The notes beneath the pieces are model-generated. The model made no database searches and had not been told where the DNA came from. It worked only from the letters and a program-made list of their open reading frames with translations. The translations under genes were made by a program, and so were the position numbers. DNA of 64,000 bases, taken from Tragulus kanchil. Its lineage: Eukaryota > Chordata > Mammalia > Artiodactyla > Tragulidae. The stretch is taken from positions 140,200,854 to 140,264,853 of the forward strand of contig JAIOJX010000031.1 in NCBI GenBank assembly GCA_022376925.1, given 5' to 3'. Positions 11,698 to 23,829 of the stretch are shown piece by piece (the first letter of the stretch is position 1; each line of letters begins with the position of its first letter).

Positions 11698-13940
11698 CCC
11701 CCAAGTTTCGGCCTCTCTGTGCTTTGTCTGGTTGCTCGAATGTACCATGTTCCTCCGTGTCATGTGAGTATGCAAACCTACCATCTGACTTCTTTTCCCA
11801 CTGAGTCTAGTGAAGTCCTTCAGAAGTGAGCCAAATAGCGGTTTCACGGGGAAACTTTCACTGATCCTCCACAAAAGAGCTAGACACTCAGAGGATCTTG
11901 TGCTGCCTACCCTTCCTGCATCGCACTTCATTCTTTATCCCAGGGTGAGCACTGGCCTGTGTGCCAGGACTTCACTGTGGCTCAGTGGTAAAGAATCTGC
12001 CTGCAAAAGTGCAGGAGACCCAGGTTCCATCCCTGGGTCAGGAAGATCCCCTGGAGGAGGGCCTGACACGCCCCTCCAGTCTTCTTGCCTGGCGAATCCC
12101 ATAGACAGGGGAGCCCGGCGGGCAACACACAGTCCGCAGGGCTGTGCAGAGCCGGACCCGCCTAGGGCGACTCAGCAGCCGCAACAACTGAGTGCCGAGC
12201 ACGCCACTCTGAGGACATCAAGAGAGGGAAAATGTCCTTGCAGAGTTGATGGGCTCGCAGGAGACAGACATAGTCCGTGTAAAATTACACAAGTGGAAGA
12301 GGCTGTGAGCAGAGAGACCGTGGTGCTCTGAAGCGGCAAGAGAGACTCGCTGTAGACAGCGAGGTCGGGGGAGGCTTACTTGGATTCACAGGAGTAACCC
12401 GAGATATAGGAGAAAAACCAGAAGAACGTGAAAACAGGAATGCCAGGGAACGCTTCCAGGAAGAAGGGGCCAAGATCGTGGAATGTGGTTTAAGTCCAGG
12501 AAGAGGAGAGATAAAGAACAGCCCGCGGTTTAGCGACTCTGTGTCACCCGTATCCCTAGCAAGAGCTATTTCCATGGGGTCATCAGGTCAGAAATCAGCC
12601 TGAGGCAGAGGGAAGGGAATGTGAGGAAATGAAGCAGGTGCCGAGACCAATCTTCAGAGAGACTTGAGAATGGAGAAAGGAAATGAGGCAGCAGTTGAAG
12701 GAAGGAGCCACACTGGTTCACTTACAGTAATCGAGGGAGTGAATGAAGTGGACGATGCACTGAATGTGGATTGCACGCATGTTGAGTTTCTAAGCGACTC
12801 TTTTGAGACACTGAATGTCCCCAAGTTTCGGCCTCTCTGTGCTTTGTCTGGTTGCTCGAATGTACCATGTTCCTCCGTGTCATGTGAGTATGCAAACCTA
12901 CCATCTGACTTCTTTTCCCACTGAGTCTAGTGAAGTCCTTCAGAAGTGAGCCAAATAGCGGTTTCACGGGGAAACTTTCACTGATCCTCCACAAAAGAGC
13001 TAGACACTCAGAGGATCTTGTGCTGCCTACCCTTCCTGCATCGCACTTCATTCTTTATCCCAGGGTGAGCACTGGCCTGTGTGCCAGGACTTCACTGTGG
13101 CTCAGTGGTAAAGAATCTGCCTGCAAAAGTGCAGGAGACCCAGGTTCCATCCCTGGGTCAGGAAGATCCCCTGGAGGAGGGCCTGACACGCCCCTCCAGT
13201 CTTCTTGCCTGGCGAATCCCATAGACAGGGGAGCCCGGCGGGCAACACACAGTCCGCAGGGCTGTGCAGAGCCGGACCCGCCTAGGGCGACTCAGCAGCC
13301 GCAACAACTGAGTGCCGAGCACGCCACTCTGAGGACATCAAGAGAGGGAAAATGTCCTTGCAGAGTTGATGGGCTCGCAGGAGACAGACATAGTCCGTGT
13401 AAAATTACACAAGTGGAAGAGGCTGTGAGCAGAGAGACCGTGGTGCTCTGAAGCGGCAAGAGAGACTCGCTGTAGACAGCGAGGTCGGGGGAGGCTTACT
13501 TGGATTCACAGGAGTAACCCGAGATATAGGAGAAAAACCAGAAGAACGTGAAAACAGGAATGCCAGGGAACGCTTCCAGGAAGAAGGGGCCAAGATCGTG
13601 GAATGTGGTTTAAGTCCAGGAAGAGGAGAGATAAAGAACAGCCCGCGGTTTAGCGACTCTGTGTCACCCGTATCCCTAGCAAGAGCTATTTCCATGGGGT
13701 CATCAGGTCAGAAATCAGCCTGAGGCAGAGGGAAGGGAATGTGAGGAAATGAAGCAGGTGCCGAGACCAATCTTCAGAGAGACTTGAGAATGGAGAAAGG
13801 AAATGAGGCAGCAGTTGAAGGAAGGAGCCACACTGGTTCACTTACAGTAATCGAGGGAGTGAATGAATGAATGGACGATGCACTGAATGTGGATTGCACG
13901 CATGTTGAGTTTCTAAGTCCTGTCCCACTCTTTTGAGACC
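11698..13940 (+). repeat. Tandem duplication 4 (unit 1120 bp)
   Basis: 11698-12817 and 12818 to about 13940. It overlaps duplication 3, so about 60 bp occur three times. The right end of copy 1 (12740-12817) is degraded relative to copy 2. Confidence 0.95.
11969..12190 (+). mobile_element. Bov-tA SINE
   Basis: 'ttcactgtggctcagtgg' head, 'tccatccctgggtcagg' B-box region and Bov-A body. Copied at 13089-13310. 12191-12817 otherwise shows no feature. Confidence 0.85.
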
Positions 13941-15966
13941 CCATGGACTGTAGCCCATCAGGCTCCTCGGTCCAGGGGATTTCCCAGGCAAGAAGGAAAT
14001 GGCAACCCACTCCAGGGCATCTTCCCAGCCCAGGGATCTCCTGCACTGGCAGATGGATTCTTTACCACTGAGCGACCTGGGAAACCCATTGGAGATAAAT
14101 GATGAACAAAAGAAAATGCCAGGATGATCCTGGATTCCAGCTTCGGGAACTAATTGAATAGTGCTTTGCTTTTCAAGATTGGAACCAAGACCCAAGTTAG
14201 GTAAGACATACCTGTAGCTTAAATTGAGGAAACATTTACCTAGAAAAACTTCTCATTTAGAGAAGTTGGTTTTTTTCTCTCCAAACCTCAAAACCTGCTT
14301 ACTGCTTCTGTTGGTAAGAAATATTGAGAATTTCAAAGTCTTAGTAAATGCTGTTTTAATCTTATGGCTTCTCACAGTTAAAAGTTCACCTTTGTGTACT
14401 GTCAAAGCCCAATAATGTCATATCTTCATATAGTGGAAGATTCTCAACTTTTGCCTTATTAAAGAAATTTATATCTTTAATTGAAACTATTTTGGTCCCC
14501 TTAATTGAGCATTTTCTTATTTTAATAAACAGAATTCACTTGTGTCATTTTTTCTTAGGCAAAGTGAGAAATTTCAAGCAAGTGGTTTCTAGTATTTGCC
14601 TAAATATACTTTTATCCTCTGTAATCTCATATAGGAATTCTAATTACAAGGACACAGTTGCCCTAAAATTTTAGCATTTTCAGCAATGTACGCTTGTCCA
14701 TGAAAAGAACAGATTCTTCTTTGAATAAAGAAGTTGTCGCTTCAATTACTTCCATTTACTATGAATGAAACCAGGAAAAATACTTTCCTACTCTCATTTG
14801 TAGAAACCAATTCCCTGAGTTTATTTAACAGAAAGGTAATTAAAGTTAATCAGTCCTGAGGCAAAATGAAGCAGGTGCCGAGACCAATCTTCAGAGAGAC
14901 TTGAGAATGGAGAAAGGAAATGAGGCAGCAGTTGAAGGAAGGAGCCACACTGGTTCACTTACAGTAATCGAGGGAGTGAATGAATGAATGGACGATGCAC
15001 TGAATGTGGATTGCACGCATGTTGAGTTTCTAAGTCCTGTCCCACTCTTTTGAGACCCCATGGACTGTAGCCCATCAGGCTCCTCGGTCCAGGGGATTTC
15101 CCAGGCAAGAAGGAAATGGCAACCCACTCCAGGGCATCTTCCCAGCCCAGGGATCTCCTGCACTGGCAGATGGATTCTTTACCACTGAGCGACCTGGGAA
15201 ACCCATTGGAGATAAATGATGAACAAAAGAAAATGCCAGGATGATCCTGGATTCCAGCTTCGGGAACTAATTGAATAGTGCTTTGCTTTTCAAGATTGGA
15301 ACCAAGACCCAAGTTAGGTAAGACATACCTGTAGCTTAAATTGAGGAAACATTTACCTAGAAAAACTTCTCATTTAGAGAAGTTGGTTTTTTTCTCTCCA
15401 AACCTCAAAACCTGCTTACTGCTTCTGTTGGTAAGAAATATTGAGAATTTCAAAGTCTTAGTAAATGCTGTTTTAATCTTATGGCTTCTCACAGTTAAAA
15501 GTTCACCTTTGTGTACTGTCAAAGCCCAATAATGTCATATCTTCATATAGTGGAAGATTCTCAACTTTTGCCTTATTAAAGAAATTTATATCTTTAATTG
15601 AAACTATTTTGGTCCCCTTAATTGAGCATTTTCTTATTTTAATAAACAGAATTCACTTGTGTCATTTTTTTCTTAGGCAAAGTGAGAAATTTCAAGCAAG
15701 TGGTTTCTAGTATTTGCCTAAATATACTTTTATCCTCTGTAATCTCATATAGGAATTCTAATTACAAGGACACAGTTGCCCTAAAATTTTAGCATTTTCA
15801 GCAATGTACGCTTGTCCATGAAAAGAACAGATTCTTCTTTGAATAAAGAAGTTGTCGTCTTCAATTACTTCCATTTACTATGAATGAAACCAGGAAAAAT
15901 ACTTTCCTACTCTCATTTGTAGAAACCAATTCCCTGAGTTTATTTAACAGAAAGGTAATTAAAGTT
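13747..15966 (+). repeat. Tandem duplication 5 (unit 1117 bp)
   Basis: 13747-14863 and 14864-15966. Apart from a Bov-tA remnant the unit is mostly sequence with no recognised repeat. Differences are a few single-base indels. Confidence 0.95.
13912..14090 (-). mobile_element. Bov-tA SINE
   Basis: Reverse Bov-tA, internally shortened after 'ggcaagaaggaaatggc'. Copied at 15029-15207. 14091-14863 and 15208-16308 have no recognised element. Confidence 0.8.
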
Positions 15967-16308
15967 ATTCAAGTAAAATAGGAAGAAATGAAGATTTGGG
16001 AGGGTACTCAGTACCATTGAATTAAAAGAATCAGGCTTCATTTTTAAGGCCGTGAGATTTTAAATTACAGATAGTGGACTAGGTGCTGAACGTGGAGCTG
16101 AAATGATTTCACACAAATGTTGGAAATAGTCTTCTTCTTTTTCCTTTTTTATTTCAAGGTTAGTGTACAAAGTCAGAAAAGAAGTTTGACATCATGGCCA
16201 TTTTAAAAACATTGTATACGCTAAGGAAATAACTCCATATCTGCAGTTATTTTCCTTAAAGTTTATATGTGTATTTAATGTGTTTCACAATTTGATTAAA
16301 GTAAAACT

Positions 16309-16420
16309 GACAGTGAAAGTCTCTCAGTCGTGTCCCACTCTGCGACCCATGGACGAGCCGTGGAACTCTCCAGGCAAGAACCCTGGAGTGGGGAGCCTTG
16401 CCCTTCTCCAGGGAATCTAA
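16309..16420 (-). mobile_element. Bov-A monomer
   Basis: Single reverse Bov-A unit ('cagtcgtgtcccactctgcg'). Confidence 0.75.
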
Positions 16421-16517
16421 TTTTTTAAGCCATATGAAAGATAACGCAGTTTTCACCTTGGCTCTTTCACTTTGACCTTGAAGTATAAAGCCATTTCTGA
16501 AAAATTTCAGAAGATGA

Positions 16518-16814
16518 GGGCTTCCTTGGTGGTCCAACAGGTAAGAATCTGCCTGGCAATGCAGGGGACGTGAGTTTGATCCCTCCTATGGGAAGATCCC
16601 ACCTTCCTGAAGGCAGCTTGCCATGAGCCACAACTGCTGAGGCCCAAATGCCTAGAGCCCATACTCGGCAACGAGAGAAGCCACTGCAATAAGAAGCCTG
16701 CACCATGCAACCAAGAGGAGCCCCCACTCACTGCAACTTGAGAAAGCCTCTGAACAGCAGCAAAGATCCAGTATAGCCAAAAAAAAAAAAAACCCAAATA
16801 TACCTTTAAAGAAA
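16518..16814 (+). mobile_element. Long tRNA-Glu SINE (CHR-2-like)
   Basis: Head 'gggcttccttggtggtccaa', ends in an A run. Target-site duplication ttcagaagatga at 16506-16517 and 16815-16826. Confidence 0.9.
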
Positions 16815-16904
16815 TTCAGAAGATGACTTTGTTCATTGCTGTAGTTAAAGAAGTTATGTTTCCTATCATTTTGAAAATTTGTTATATATATATATTTTTT
16901 TTTT

Positions 16905-17038
16905 TTTTTTAATTTTTAAAATTTTAATTTTTGGCCAGGCTGTGTAGCCGGCAGGATCTTAGTTCTCTGACCAGGGATGGAACCCGGGCCTCAGCAATGG
17001 AAGCACTGAGTCCTAACCCCTGGACCGCCAGGGAATTT
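16905..17038 (-). mobile_element. Short tRNA-Glu SINE
   Basis: Reverse short-form SINE: 'gatcttagttctctgaccag' tail side and 'tggaccgccaggga' head. Confidence 0.8.
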
Positions 17039-17254
17039 CTGAAGTTATATTCAATAAAATAGGTATCACATGTGCACGATAAGCAATTAAACAATGCCAG
17101 GAATGTCTTTGAAAGTTTTTCTATCATCCAGTTTCTCTGCCCCAAACCAAAACGTACCCCTTCTGGTTTTTCACGCATCCTTCTAGAAATGCTCTCTGTG
17201 TGATATAGCACATACATGTGTTCTTCCCCTGTTCTGTATAAAAATGTTAGTGTA

Positions 17255-17510
17255 AGGGCTTCCCTGGTGGTCCAGTGGGCAAGGACACCACCTTGCAGTG
17301 CAAGGGGCGCCGGTTTGATCCCTGGCCTGGGAGAATCCCACGTGCTGCGGAGTGGCTGGACCAATGCGTCCAATTACCGAGCCAGAGCTCTAGAGCACAT
17401 GCGCCCAGAGCTGGTGCTCTGCGACGACAGAGGCCACTGCGATGGGAGGCCCACAGGAGCCAAAGAACAAAGATAAATAAGTGGAAGATCAATAGAAGTG
17501 GCCAAAAAAA
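17255..17510 (+). mobile_element. tRNA-Glu SINE, tail type B (short)
   Basis: Head 'gggcttccctggtggtccag'. The tail carries 'gatcaatagaagtggcc' before the A run, the short form of the G-rich tail seen at 22531 and 60255. Confidence 0.85.
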
Positions 17511-17587
17511 ATACTGTTCAATATCTTATGCTGTTAGTTAATATCTTCAGGATATTTCTGTATTAACTGTTACAGAACTGTGCTCAG

Positions 17588-17722
17588 TTGTTTTTGGGTT
17601 TTTTTTTTTTTTGATCTGCACTGAGCAACATGCAGGATCTTAGTTTTCTGACCAGGGATTGAACTCATGCCCTCTGCACTGGGTGTGCCAAGTCTTAACC
17701 ACTGGACGAGCAGGGAAGTCCC
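17588..17722 (-). mobile_element. Short tRNA-Glu SINE
   Basis: Reverse short-form SINE led by a poly(T) run, ending 'gcagggaagtccc'. Confidence 0.8.
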
Positions 17723-17834
17723 CCTATTTTTTTTTCTTCTCTTTTTTCCCACCATTTTTTTAAAAAAGCATTCTAAGAATTCCACTGAAGCAATTCCTTA
17801 GAATTCCAGTGAAAGGTTTGAACCATACCTCGAG

Positions 17835-18045
17835 GAGGAGGCAGCGTCCAGGTCAAGCATTCAGACTCTGGAGCCGGATAGCCCGGGCTTGAATCTTGCT
17901 TCTACCACTTCCTCACTGTGCTAAATGACCTACCTTCTGTGCCTCAGTTTTCTCATCTGAAAAAGGGCATAATAACATTATATCCTTAATAGGTTTGTTG
18001 TTGAGTTAACATTCATAAAACATGGAGCGGTGCCTAACACATATC
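17835..18045 (+). mobile_element. MIR
   Basis: MIR core: 'cttgaatcttgcttctacca' followed by 'ctcagttttctcatctgaaa'. Old and diverged. 18046-18354 has only a weak L1-like stretch. Confidence 0.75.
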
Positions 18046-18354
18046 AAAAGTTATAAAGACATTTCTTACTTAGATAGATGCCTAGACTGTTTCCACTCTT
18101 TTGTGGCTACAGACACTGCTGAAGTCAATATTCTAGTACTTACACAAATATCTATGCACTATGCTAAACCATTCATAGACGACCTGCTTCTGGGTTGGGG
18201 TTTCGTACATAGCAGAGCAACTTCCTCACTGTAATCTACTGAAAGTCAGCCCTTGACATAAGGATTTGTAAAAAGAAAAAACAAACAAACAAACAAACAA
18301 AAAATATCTATGCACTAGATCCCAGGACTTGAATGCTAAAGGATGAGAAGTATG

Positions 18355-18812
18355 TATAGTCAAAACTATGATTTTCCCAGTAGTCATGTACAGATATGAG
18401 AGTTGGACAATAAAAAAAAAAGTCTAAGTACAAAGAATTGATGCCTTCAAACTGTGGTGTTGGAGAAGACTCTTGAGAGTCCTTTGGGCTGCAAGGAGAT
18501 CAAACCAGTCCATCCGGAAGGAAATCAATCCTGAATATTCATCGAAAGGACTGATGCTGAAGCTCCAATATTTTGGCCACCTGGTTCGAAGAGCCGACTC
18601 ACTGGAAAAGAGCCTGATGCTGAGAAAGACCAAGGGCAGGAGGAGAGGGGAAAGACAGAGGATGAGATGGTTGGAGGGCATTATCAACTCAATGAACATG
18701 AGTTTGAGCAAAACTGTAGGAGATGGAGAAGGACAGGGAAGCTTGGTGTGCTGCAGTCCGTGGGGTCCCAAAGAGTTGGCCACGGCTCTTGAGTGACTGA
18801 CCAACAGCAACA
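18355..18812 (+). mobile_element. BovB LINE 3' fragment
   Basis: Encodes the C-terminal BovB ORF2 region (motif [20 protein letters not shown], preceded by LQYFGHLVRRADSLEKSLM) with disruptions, then the 3' tail. About 460 bp, 5'-truncated. Confidence 0.9.
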
Positions 18813-18928
18813 TGAAGTGTGTGAAGTATATATACACATCCATACATATATAATACATTTTATAAAATGTATAATAATACATAACAATAATATATTACAT
18901 ATGTGTGCACGCGCATGTGTGTGTGTGT

Positions 18929-19122
18929 TGGATTCTCAGTTGTGTCCAACTCTTTGCAGACCCATGACCTGTATCCTGCCAGGCCCCTCTGTCTATGACT
19001 TTCTCCAGGCAAGAATACTGGAGTAGGATGTCATTCCCTTCTCCATGGGATCTTCCTGACCCAAAAATCAAACCTGGGTCGCCCACACTGCAGGCAGATT
19101 CTTTACCGTCTGAGCCATTAGT
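18929..19122 (-). mobile_element. Bov-tA SINE
   Basis: Reverse Bov-tA flanked by TG/TA-rich simple repeats. Confidence 0.85.
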
Positions 19123-19138
19123 AATTACAACTAAACAA

Positions 19139-19206
19139 GTATATATATATATGTATGTGTGTGTGTATATATATATATATTTGTGTGTATATATATAGAT
19201 ATCTAT
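19139..19206. repeat. TA/TG microsatellite
   Basis: Compound (TA)n(TG)n(TA)n tract. Confidence 0.9.
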
Positions 19207-19287
19207 ATTTCGTATTGTATAGATTATATATAACATACATGATGATGTCCCTTCCCACCCACCTCATCTCAAATAGCACAGTTTTGG

Positions 19288-19405
19288 GAATTCCCTGACG
19301 GTTCAGTAGTTAGGATACAACGCTTTCATTGCAGGGCCTGGGTTCAGTCGCTGGTTGGGGAACTAAGATCTTGCAAACCACTTGGTGCGGCCAAAAAATA
19401 AATTA
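19288..19405 (+). mobile_element. Short tRNA-Glu SINE
   Basis: Head 'gggaattccctgacggttca', tail 'tgcggccaaaaaataaatta'. 19406-20985 is a 1.6 kb stretch with no recognisable repeat or gene. Confidence 0.8.
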
Positions 19406-20990
19406 AATAGCACATGCTATGCACACTCTACTCCTTTACTCTGCTTTACATTTCTTTTTTAGTACTTATCACCATATAAGCTACACTTTTATTTGGAATA
19501 TTATATCTTTAATTCCATAAATCAGCACAGATTTCTTTCCTTTACATTTAGAAAGAAGAATAGCAACGAGAAACCAGAGAAACTTCCTGCGTTCTAGGGT
19601 TTTCTCATAACTTTAAAGAGGGCTTTAGTAAGAACAGGGCATCTGGAAGCCGCATGTCATGCGGCGTTCACCTGTGCCCTTTCCTGCTTGGGCAGGAAGT
19701 CACTATTTCTGCCTTCCAGGGCTTGGAGGGTCCCTCTTAGAGAATGAGAGGTGTGTGACACTCTGTGATGTGTAATGACATGGGCAGCTAGATAAATTCT
19801 GGAAGAAACAGGAGAAAAGAGGCAACTAATCCTGCATAGACGTTCTAGACAGAGAGATATGGTAGGTACTGTCCTGCAGATCAACCGTCATCCTTGCCCC
19901 TAGGGCGCACACCCGCCTCCTTTCCAGCTGCCAGCCCACACATTTCCTTGCCTGAGGACTTCCCGTGGGCCCCAGATCTTTCTTTGCCCCAGCATGACAA
20001 GACAGGGACGAACTGCCCCTCCCCGGTGCCTCCATCCATGGCTGACAGAAGGAGGTATAGTAACTACACAGCCCACCGCCCCTGCATAGAGTGGCTCCAG
20101 GTCTCTGGATGTGGCTGCAGGGTTGCATCTTAGGTCCTCAGACAGGTACCTGCTTGAAAACAAACCCTTCACGGCTGGCCCTCTTCCCCATCTACCTTTC
20201 CTTCTCCCCGCGCATGTCTCCTGGGATCATCTCCCACGTAAACTGTTGGCACTTGAAATCTTGGCTCAATGCCTGCTTCTAGGAGAACCAAAAGCAACAC
20301 AAGACATATTTTAAGTTGTGCTTTAGAGGAAAAAATGGTGTGTGTAAAAATTCACAAGTTTATGAATTTGCATTCTGGGTGTGCAAGAGTTGTGTGTATT
20401 AGCCATACCCATAGCGTGATGCTGGTCAAGGTACAGGATGGAGATCTGAGGTTTCTTGCCTTCGGAGAGAAGATATTCCTCGTTTCCGCTGATCAACTAA
20501 TTTCCTTCTGCAGCTATGGAAAACTGCTTATGCCAGCCCAAATCTCTATTTCACAGAAATTAATTTGATGATTGATTAAATTATATTTTCATATCCTTAG
20601 AATCAGAATAATATAGTTGCTTGGAGAACAATATGATGGCATTCAGCACACTTGTCACGTCATCGCAATTATAGGGGAAGCAAACTCAGGAGCAATGTCT
20701 TTCATCCTGAAACTCAAAATGGCTGGTGGATTCTGAGGTTCAAACAACTAACTTCAAAGCTAATTTGTGAGACCTACTCTGTGAGTGTGTGAATGGAAAA
20801 TACTTGATGAACTCCATGTGAAATTACACTTGAAAAGCCAATTGATAAGTTCTTGTCTAACAGGAATGAGATGAAATGACATAGCAGAAAACCAGAGAGC
20901 CATACACCCGGTTTGAAAAGCAATGTTTTAATCCAGGGGAGACCACAGCTATGAAACATATAAGAACTTGTTTATTTAAATTATTCTTCC

Positions 20991-21270
20991 GACTTCCCTG
21001 GTGGTCCAGTGGTTGGGGGTCTGCCTGCCAATGCAGGAAACACAGGCAGGATCACTGGTCTGGGACGACTCCACATGCCTTGGGGCAACTAAGCGCTTGT
21101 GCCATAACTACTGAGGCTGGCGTCCTAGAGCCCAGGCTCTGCAAGAAGAGAAGCCACCCCAGTGAGAAGCCTGTGCACTGCAACTAAAGAGCAGCTCCTG
21201 CTTGCTCCAGCAGGAGAAAGCCTTCGAGCAGCAGCAAAGATCCCAAACAGCCAACCAAAAATAAATGAAT
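20991..21270 (+). mobile_element. Long tRNA-Glu SINE (CHR-2-like)
   Basis: Head 'gacttccctggtggtccagt', tail 'gccaaccaaaaataaatg'. Confidence 0.85.
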
Positions 21271-21388
21271 ACAGAAAGAATTGTGCCTCCATGTCTGTGG
21301 CTGTTAAGGGAATCACCTTGATGACCTGAAAAGGTCTGAGGATTTAGAAAAATAATAATAAAATTGTTCTTAAAAGACCGGCTATGGG

Positions 21389-21640
21389 GGCTTCTCTGGT
21401 GGCTGAGTGGTAAAAAGTGGGTCTGTTAATGCAGGGGACATGGGCTGGATCCCGGATTTGGGAAGGTGCCACATGCCTCAGGGCCCGTGCGCTGCAACTG
21501 CTGAGCCTGTGCTCTAGAAACCATAATCTGCAACAAGAGAAGCCCCCACTGTGAGAATTCCATGCACCCCAACTAGGGAAAAGTCTGGGCAGCAAGGAAG
21601 ACCCCACAGCCAAAAGTAAATAAATAAATAAGTACAATTT
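21389..21640 (+). mobile_element. Long tRNA-Glu SINE (CHR-2-like)
   Basis: Head 'gggcttctctggtggctgag', tail 'cagccaaaagtaaataaata'. 21641-21950 shows nothing recognisable. Confidence 0.85.
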
Positions 21641-21952
21641 TTAAAATAAAAATAAATAAGTAAAAGACCTACTTTTAAGAGGCAGAATGGCATAGGCTCC
21701 TATAAAGATCTTCCTTACAGCAATGCTTATGATAGCAAAAGACCAAGAGGTGTATGTGTCTAAGGCTTTGGGTTTGTGTGTGTTGAAGTGTTGAATTTTT
21801 TGTTGTTTCTCTTCCCTGTTGGGCTGTAAGTTCTATGAAATCAAGGACTATGCTTTATGTTATTTTCACTGCTATATGTACCTTCAATGTCCTTAGGCAG
21901 AAGATTAGTAGTTATTTTAATTTACAAGGGTGTGTGTTTGTGTGTGTGTGTG

Positions 21953-22350
21953 TAGGGTTATCTGGTAGCTCAGCTGGTAAAGAATTTGCCTGCAATGCAA
22001 GAGACCCAGTTTGATTTCTGGGTCAGGAAGATCCTCTAGAGAAGGGATAGGCTCCCCACTTATTCTTGCCTGGAAAATTCCATGGCTCATCCAGGGGTTG
22101 CAGAGAGCTGAAGCTCCAGTACTTTGGCCACCTGATGCAAAGAGACAACTCATTGGAAAAGACCCTGATGTTGGGAACAATGGAAGGCAAAAGGAGAAGA
22201 GGATGACAGAGGACGAATGGCTGGATGGCATCGCTGAGTCAGTGAACATGAGTTTGAGCAAGCTCCAGGGGGTGATGCAGGACAGAGAAGCCTGGCGTGC
22301 TGCCGTCCACGCGGTCACAGAGTGGGACACAGCTGAGCGACTGAACTGAA
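21953..22350 (+). mobile_element. Bov-tA 5' part joined to BovB 3' part
   Basis: 21953-22085 is the tRNA head and first part of a Bov-tA. From about 22105 the sequence is the BovB ORF2 C-terminal region and 3' tail in the same direction, with no Bov-tA remainder after it. A chimera or a nested insertion. Confidence 0.75.
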
Positions 22351-22530
22351 TGGCAGTGAAGTAGCCAATAGTTATTTTTTGAATAAGGAAAGACACAATA
22401 CTTCTAAAATTCGAATAACTGCTGTTTATCGGATGACATTTTGTCTAAGGATATTAACGTTACAAAAGAATATAGTGTCCTTTTGAGATGCACACTTTCA
22501 GTTAGTTCAACACTAAGACTTTTCATTTTA

Positions 22531-22909
22531 TTTTATTTTATTTATTTATTTATTTTTATAAATCTGCTCTGAACATTTTTTTTTTTAAAAGATCTATTTA
22601 TTCATTTGTTATGGGCGGGGGTCGGGTTGGGGAGGGAGGGGAGCGGGCGGGCCACCTCCATTGGTCTTTTCATTTCTCCATTTTCATCGGTCTTCATTCT
22701 TTGGCTCCTGTGGGCCTCCCATCGTGGTGGGGTCTGTCGCTGCAGAGCGCCGGCTCTGGGCGCATGCGCCCCAGAGCTCCGGCTCGGCAATTGGACACAT
22801 CCGTCCAGCCGCTCCACGGCACATGGGATCTTCCCAGGCCAGGGATCGAACCGGCACCCCTTGTACTGCAAGGCGGTGTCCTTACCAACTGGACCACCAG
22901 GGGAAGCCC
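22531..22909 (-). mobile_element. tRNA-Glu SINE, tail type B (G-rich)
   Basis: Reverse SINE with the long tail: A/T repeat, then a G-rich block on this strand (22614-22650), then the SINE body. Perfect 14 bp target-site duplication gacttttcatttta at 22517-22530 and 22910-22923. A piece is copied at 23830-24018. Confidence 0.9.
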
Positions 22910-23048
22910 GACTTTTCATTTTATACATGATATCTTTAACTATGGAAAATAAGGTCCTCTGTCAGAGAGACCAGACTAAAAGAGCTGGTATACATTCTTT
23001 TTTTTGGCATGTAGCTAAATATTTAAACACAATAAAAAGTAACATTCC

Positions 23049-23374
23049 AGGCTTCCCTGGTAGCTCAGTGGTGAAGAGTTCGCCTGCCAATGCAGGAGAC
23101 ACGAATTCAATCCCTGATCTGGGAAGATCCCACATGCTCCAGAGCAGCGAAGCCCATGAGCCACAGCTATGGAGCCTGTGCTCTAGAGCCTCGGAGCCGC
23201 AACTGTTGAAGCCCATGTGCCCTAGAGCCCAAGTTCCACGACAAGAGAAGTCACCACAACAAGAAGCCTGCTCACCTCAACTAGAGAGGAGCCCCCACTC
23301 CCTGCAACTAGAGAAGAGCCTGTGGCAGCAGTGAAAACACAGAATAGACAAAAATGAATAAATAATTTTTTTTT
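23049..23374 (+). mobile_element. Long tRNA-Glu SINE (CHR-2-like)
   Basis: Inserted in L1 with the perfect 13 bp target-site duplication aaagtaacattcc (23036-23048, 23375-23387). Copied at 24158-24483. Confidence 0.9.
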
Positions 23375-23829
23375 AAAGTAACATTCCTCCTCAAGAAGTT
23401 GAAACAAAGAATTAGCTTTTGACCCAGCAGTTTCACTCCAGGTGGGTACCCAGAAAAACTGAAAAGAGGTATTCAAATAAAACCAGGTAAACCAATGTTC
23501 ATGGCAGCACTGTTCACAATAGCCCCAAATTGGAAATAATCCAAATGCCCATTGAGGGTGAACAGCAGAACTAAATGTAGAATATTCATACAATGAAATA
23601 TTGTTCAGCCATAAAAAAGGGAAAGATCCACACTACAACATGGGTGCACCTTGAAAACATTACCATAAGTAAAAGAAGCCAAGCAAAAGGGCCACGATTT
23701 TATGATTCCATTTTTAAGAAATACCCAAAGAACGTGAATCCAGAGAGATATGGAGCAAATTAGTGGTTTCTAGGCTTGGGGAGGAGAAAGGAGAGTGATT
23801 GCTCGTTTGGGGTGATGAAAATGTTTCAA
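23375..23829 (+). mobile_element. L1 3' ORF2 fragment
   Basis: Direct-strand L1M-like sequence ('gacccagcagtttcactcca', 'tgttcatggcagcactgttc'). Cut by the duplication junction; the second copy continues into the 3' UTR. Confidence 0.8.

Larger units (their letters stand above)
9523..11758 (+). repeat. Tandem duplication 3 (unit 1116 bp)
   Basis: 9523-10638 and 10639-11758. Copy 1 has lost bases near its right end (10590-10615) and copy 2 near its left end (10660-10760). The middles agree. Confidence 0.95.

Noticed and set aside
11810..12331. 173-residue frame preserved in two copies (again at 12930)
   Set aside because: Contains a Bov-tA reading (SLWLSGKESACKSAGDPGSI). Its preservation reflects the recent duplication, not selection.
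18473..18796. Reverse-transcriptase-like protein
   Set aside because: It is the C-terminal end of BovB ORF2 without the catalytic region: a dead LINE fragment, annotated as such rather than as a gene.
22606..23334. Open frame of 242 residues, repeated downstream
   Set aside because: It runs through a reverse SINE, featureless sequence and a second SINE. The translation is the typical SINE antisense reading (WASHRGGVCRCRAPALGACAPELRL) and has no independent support.
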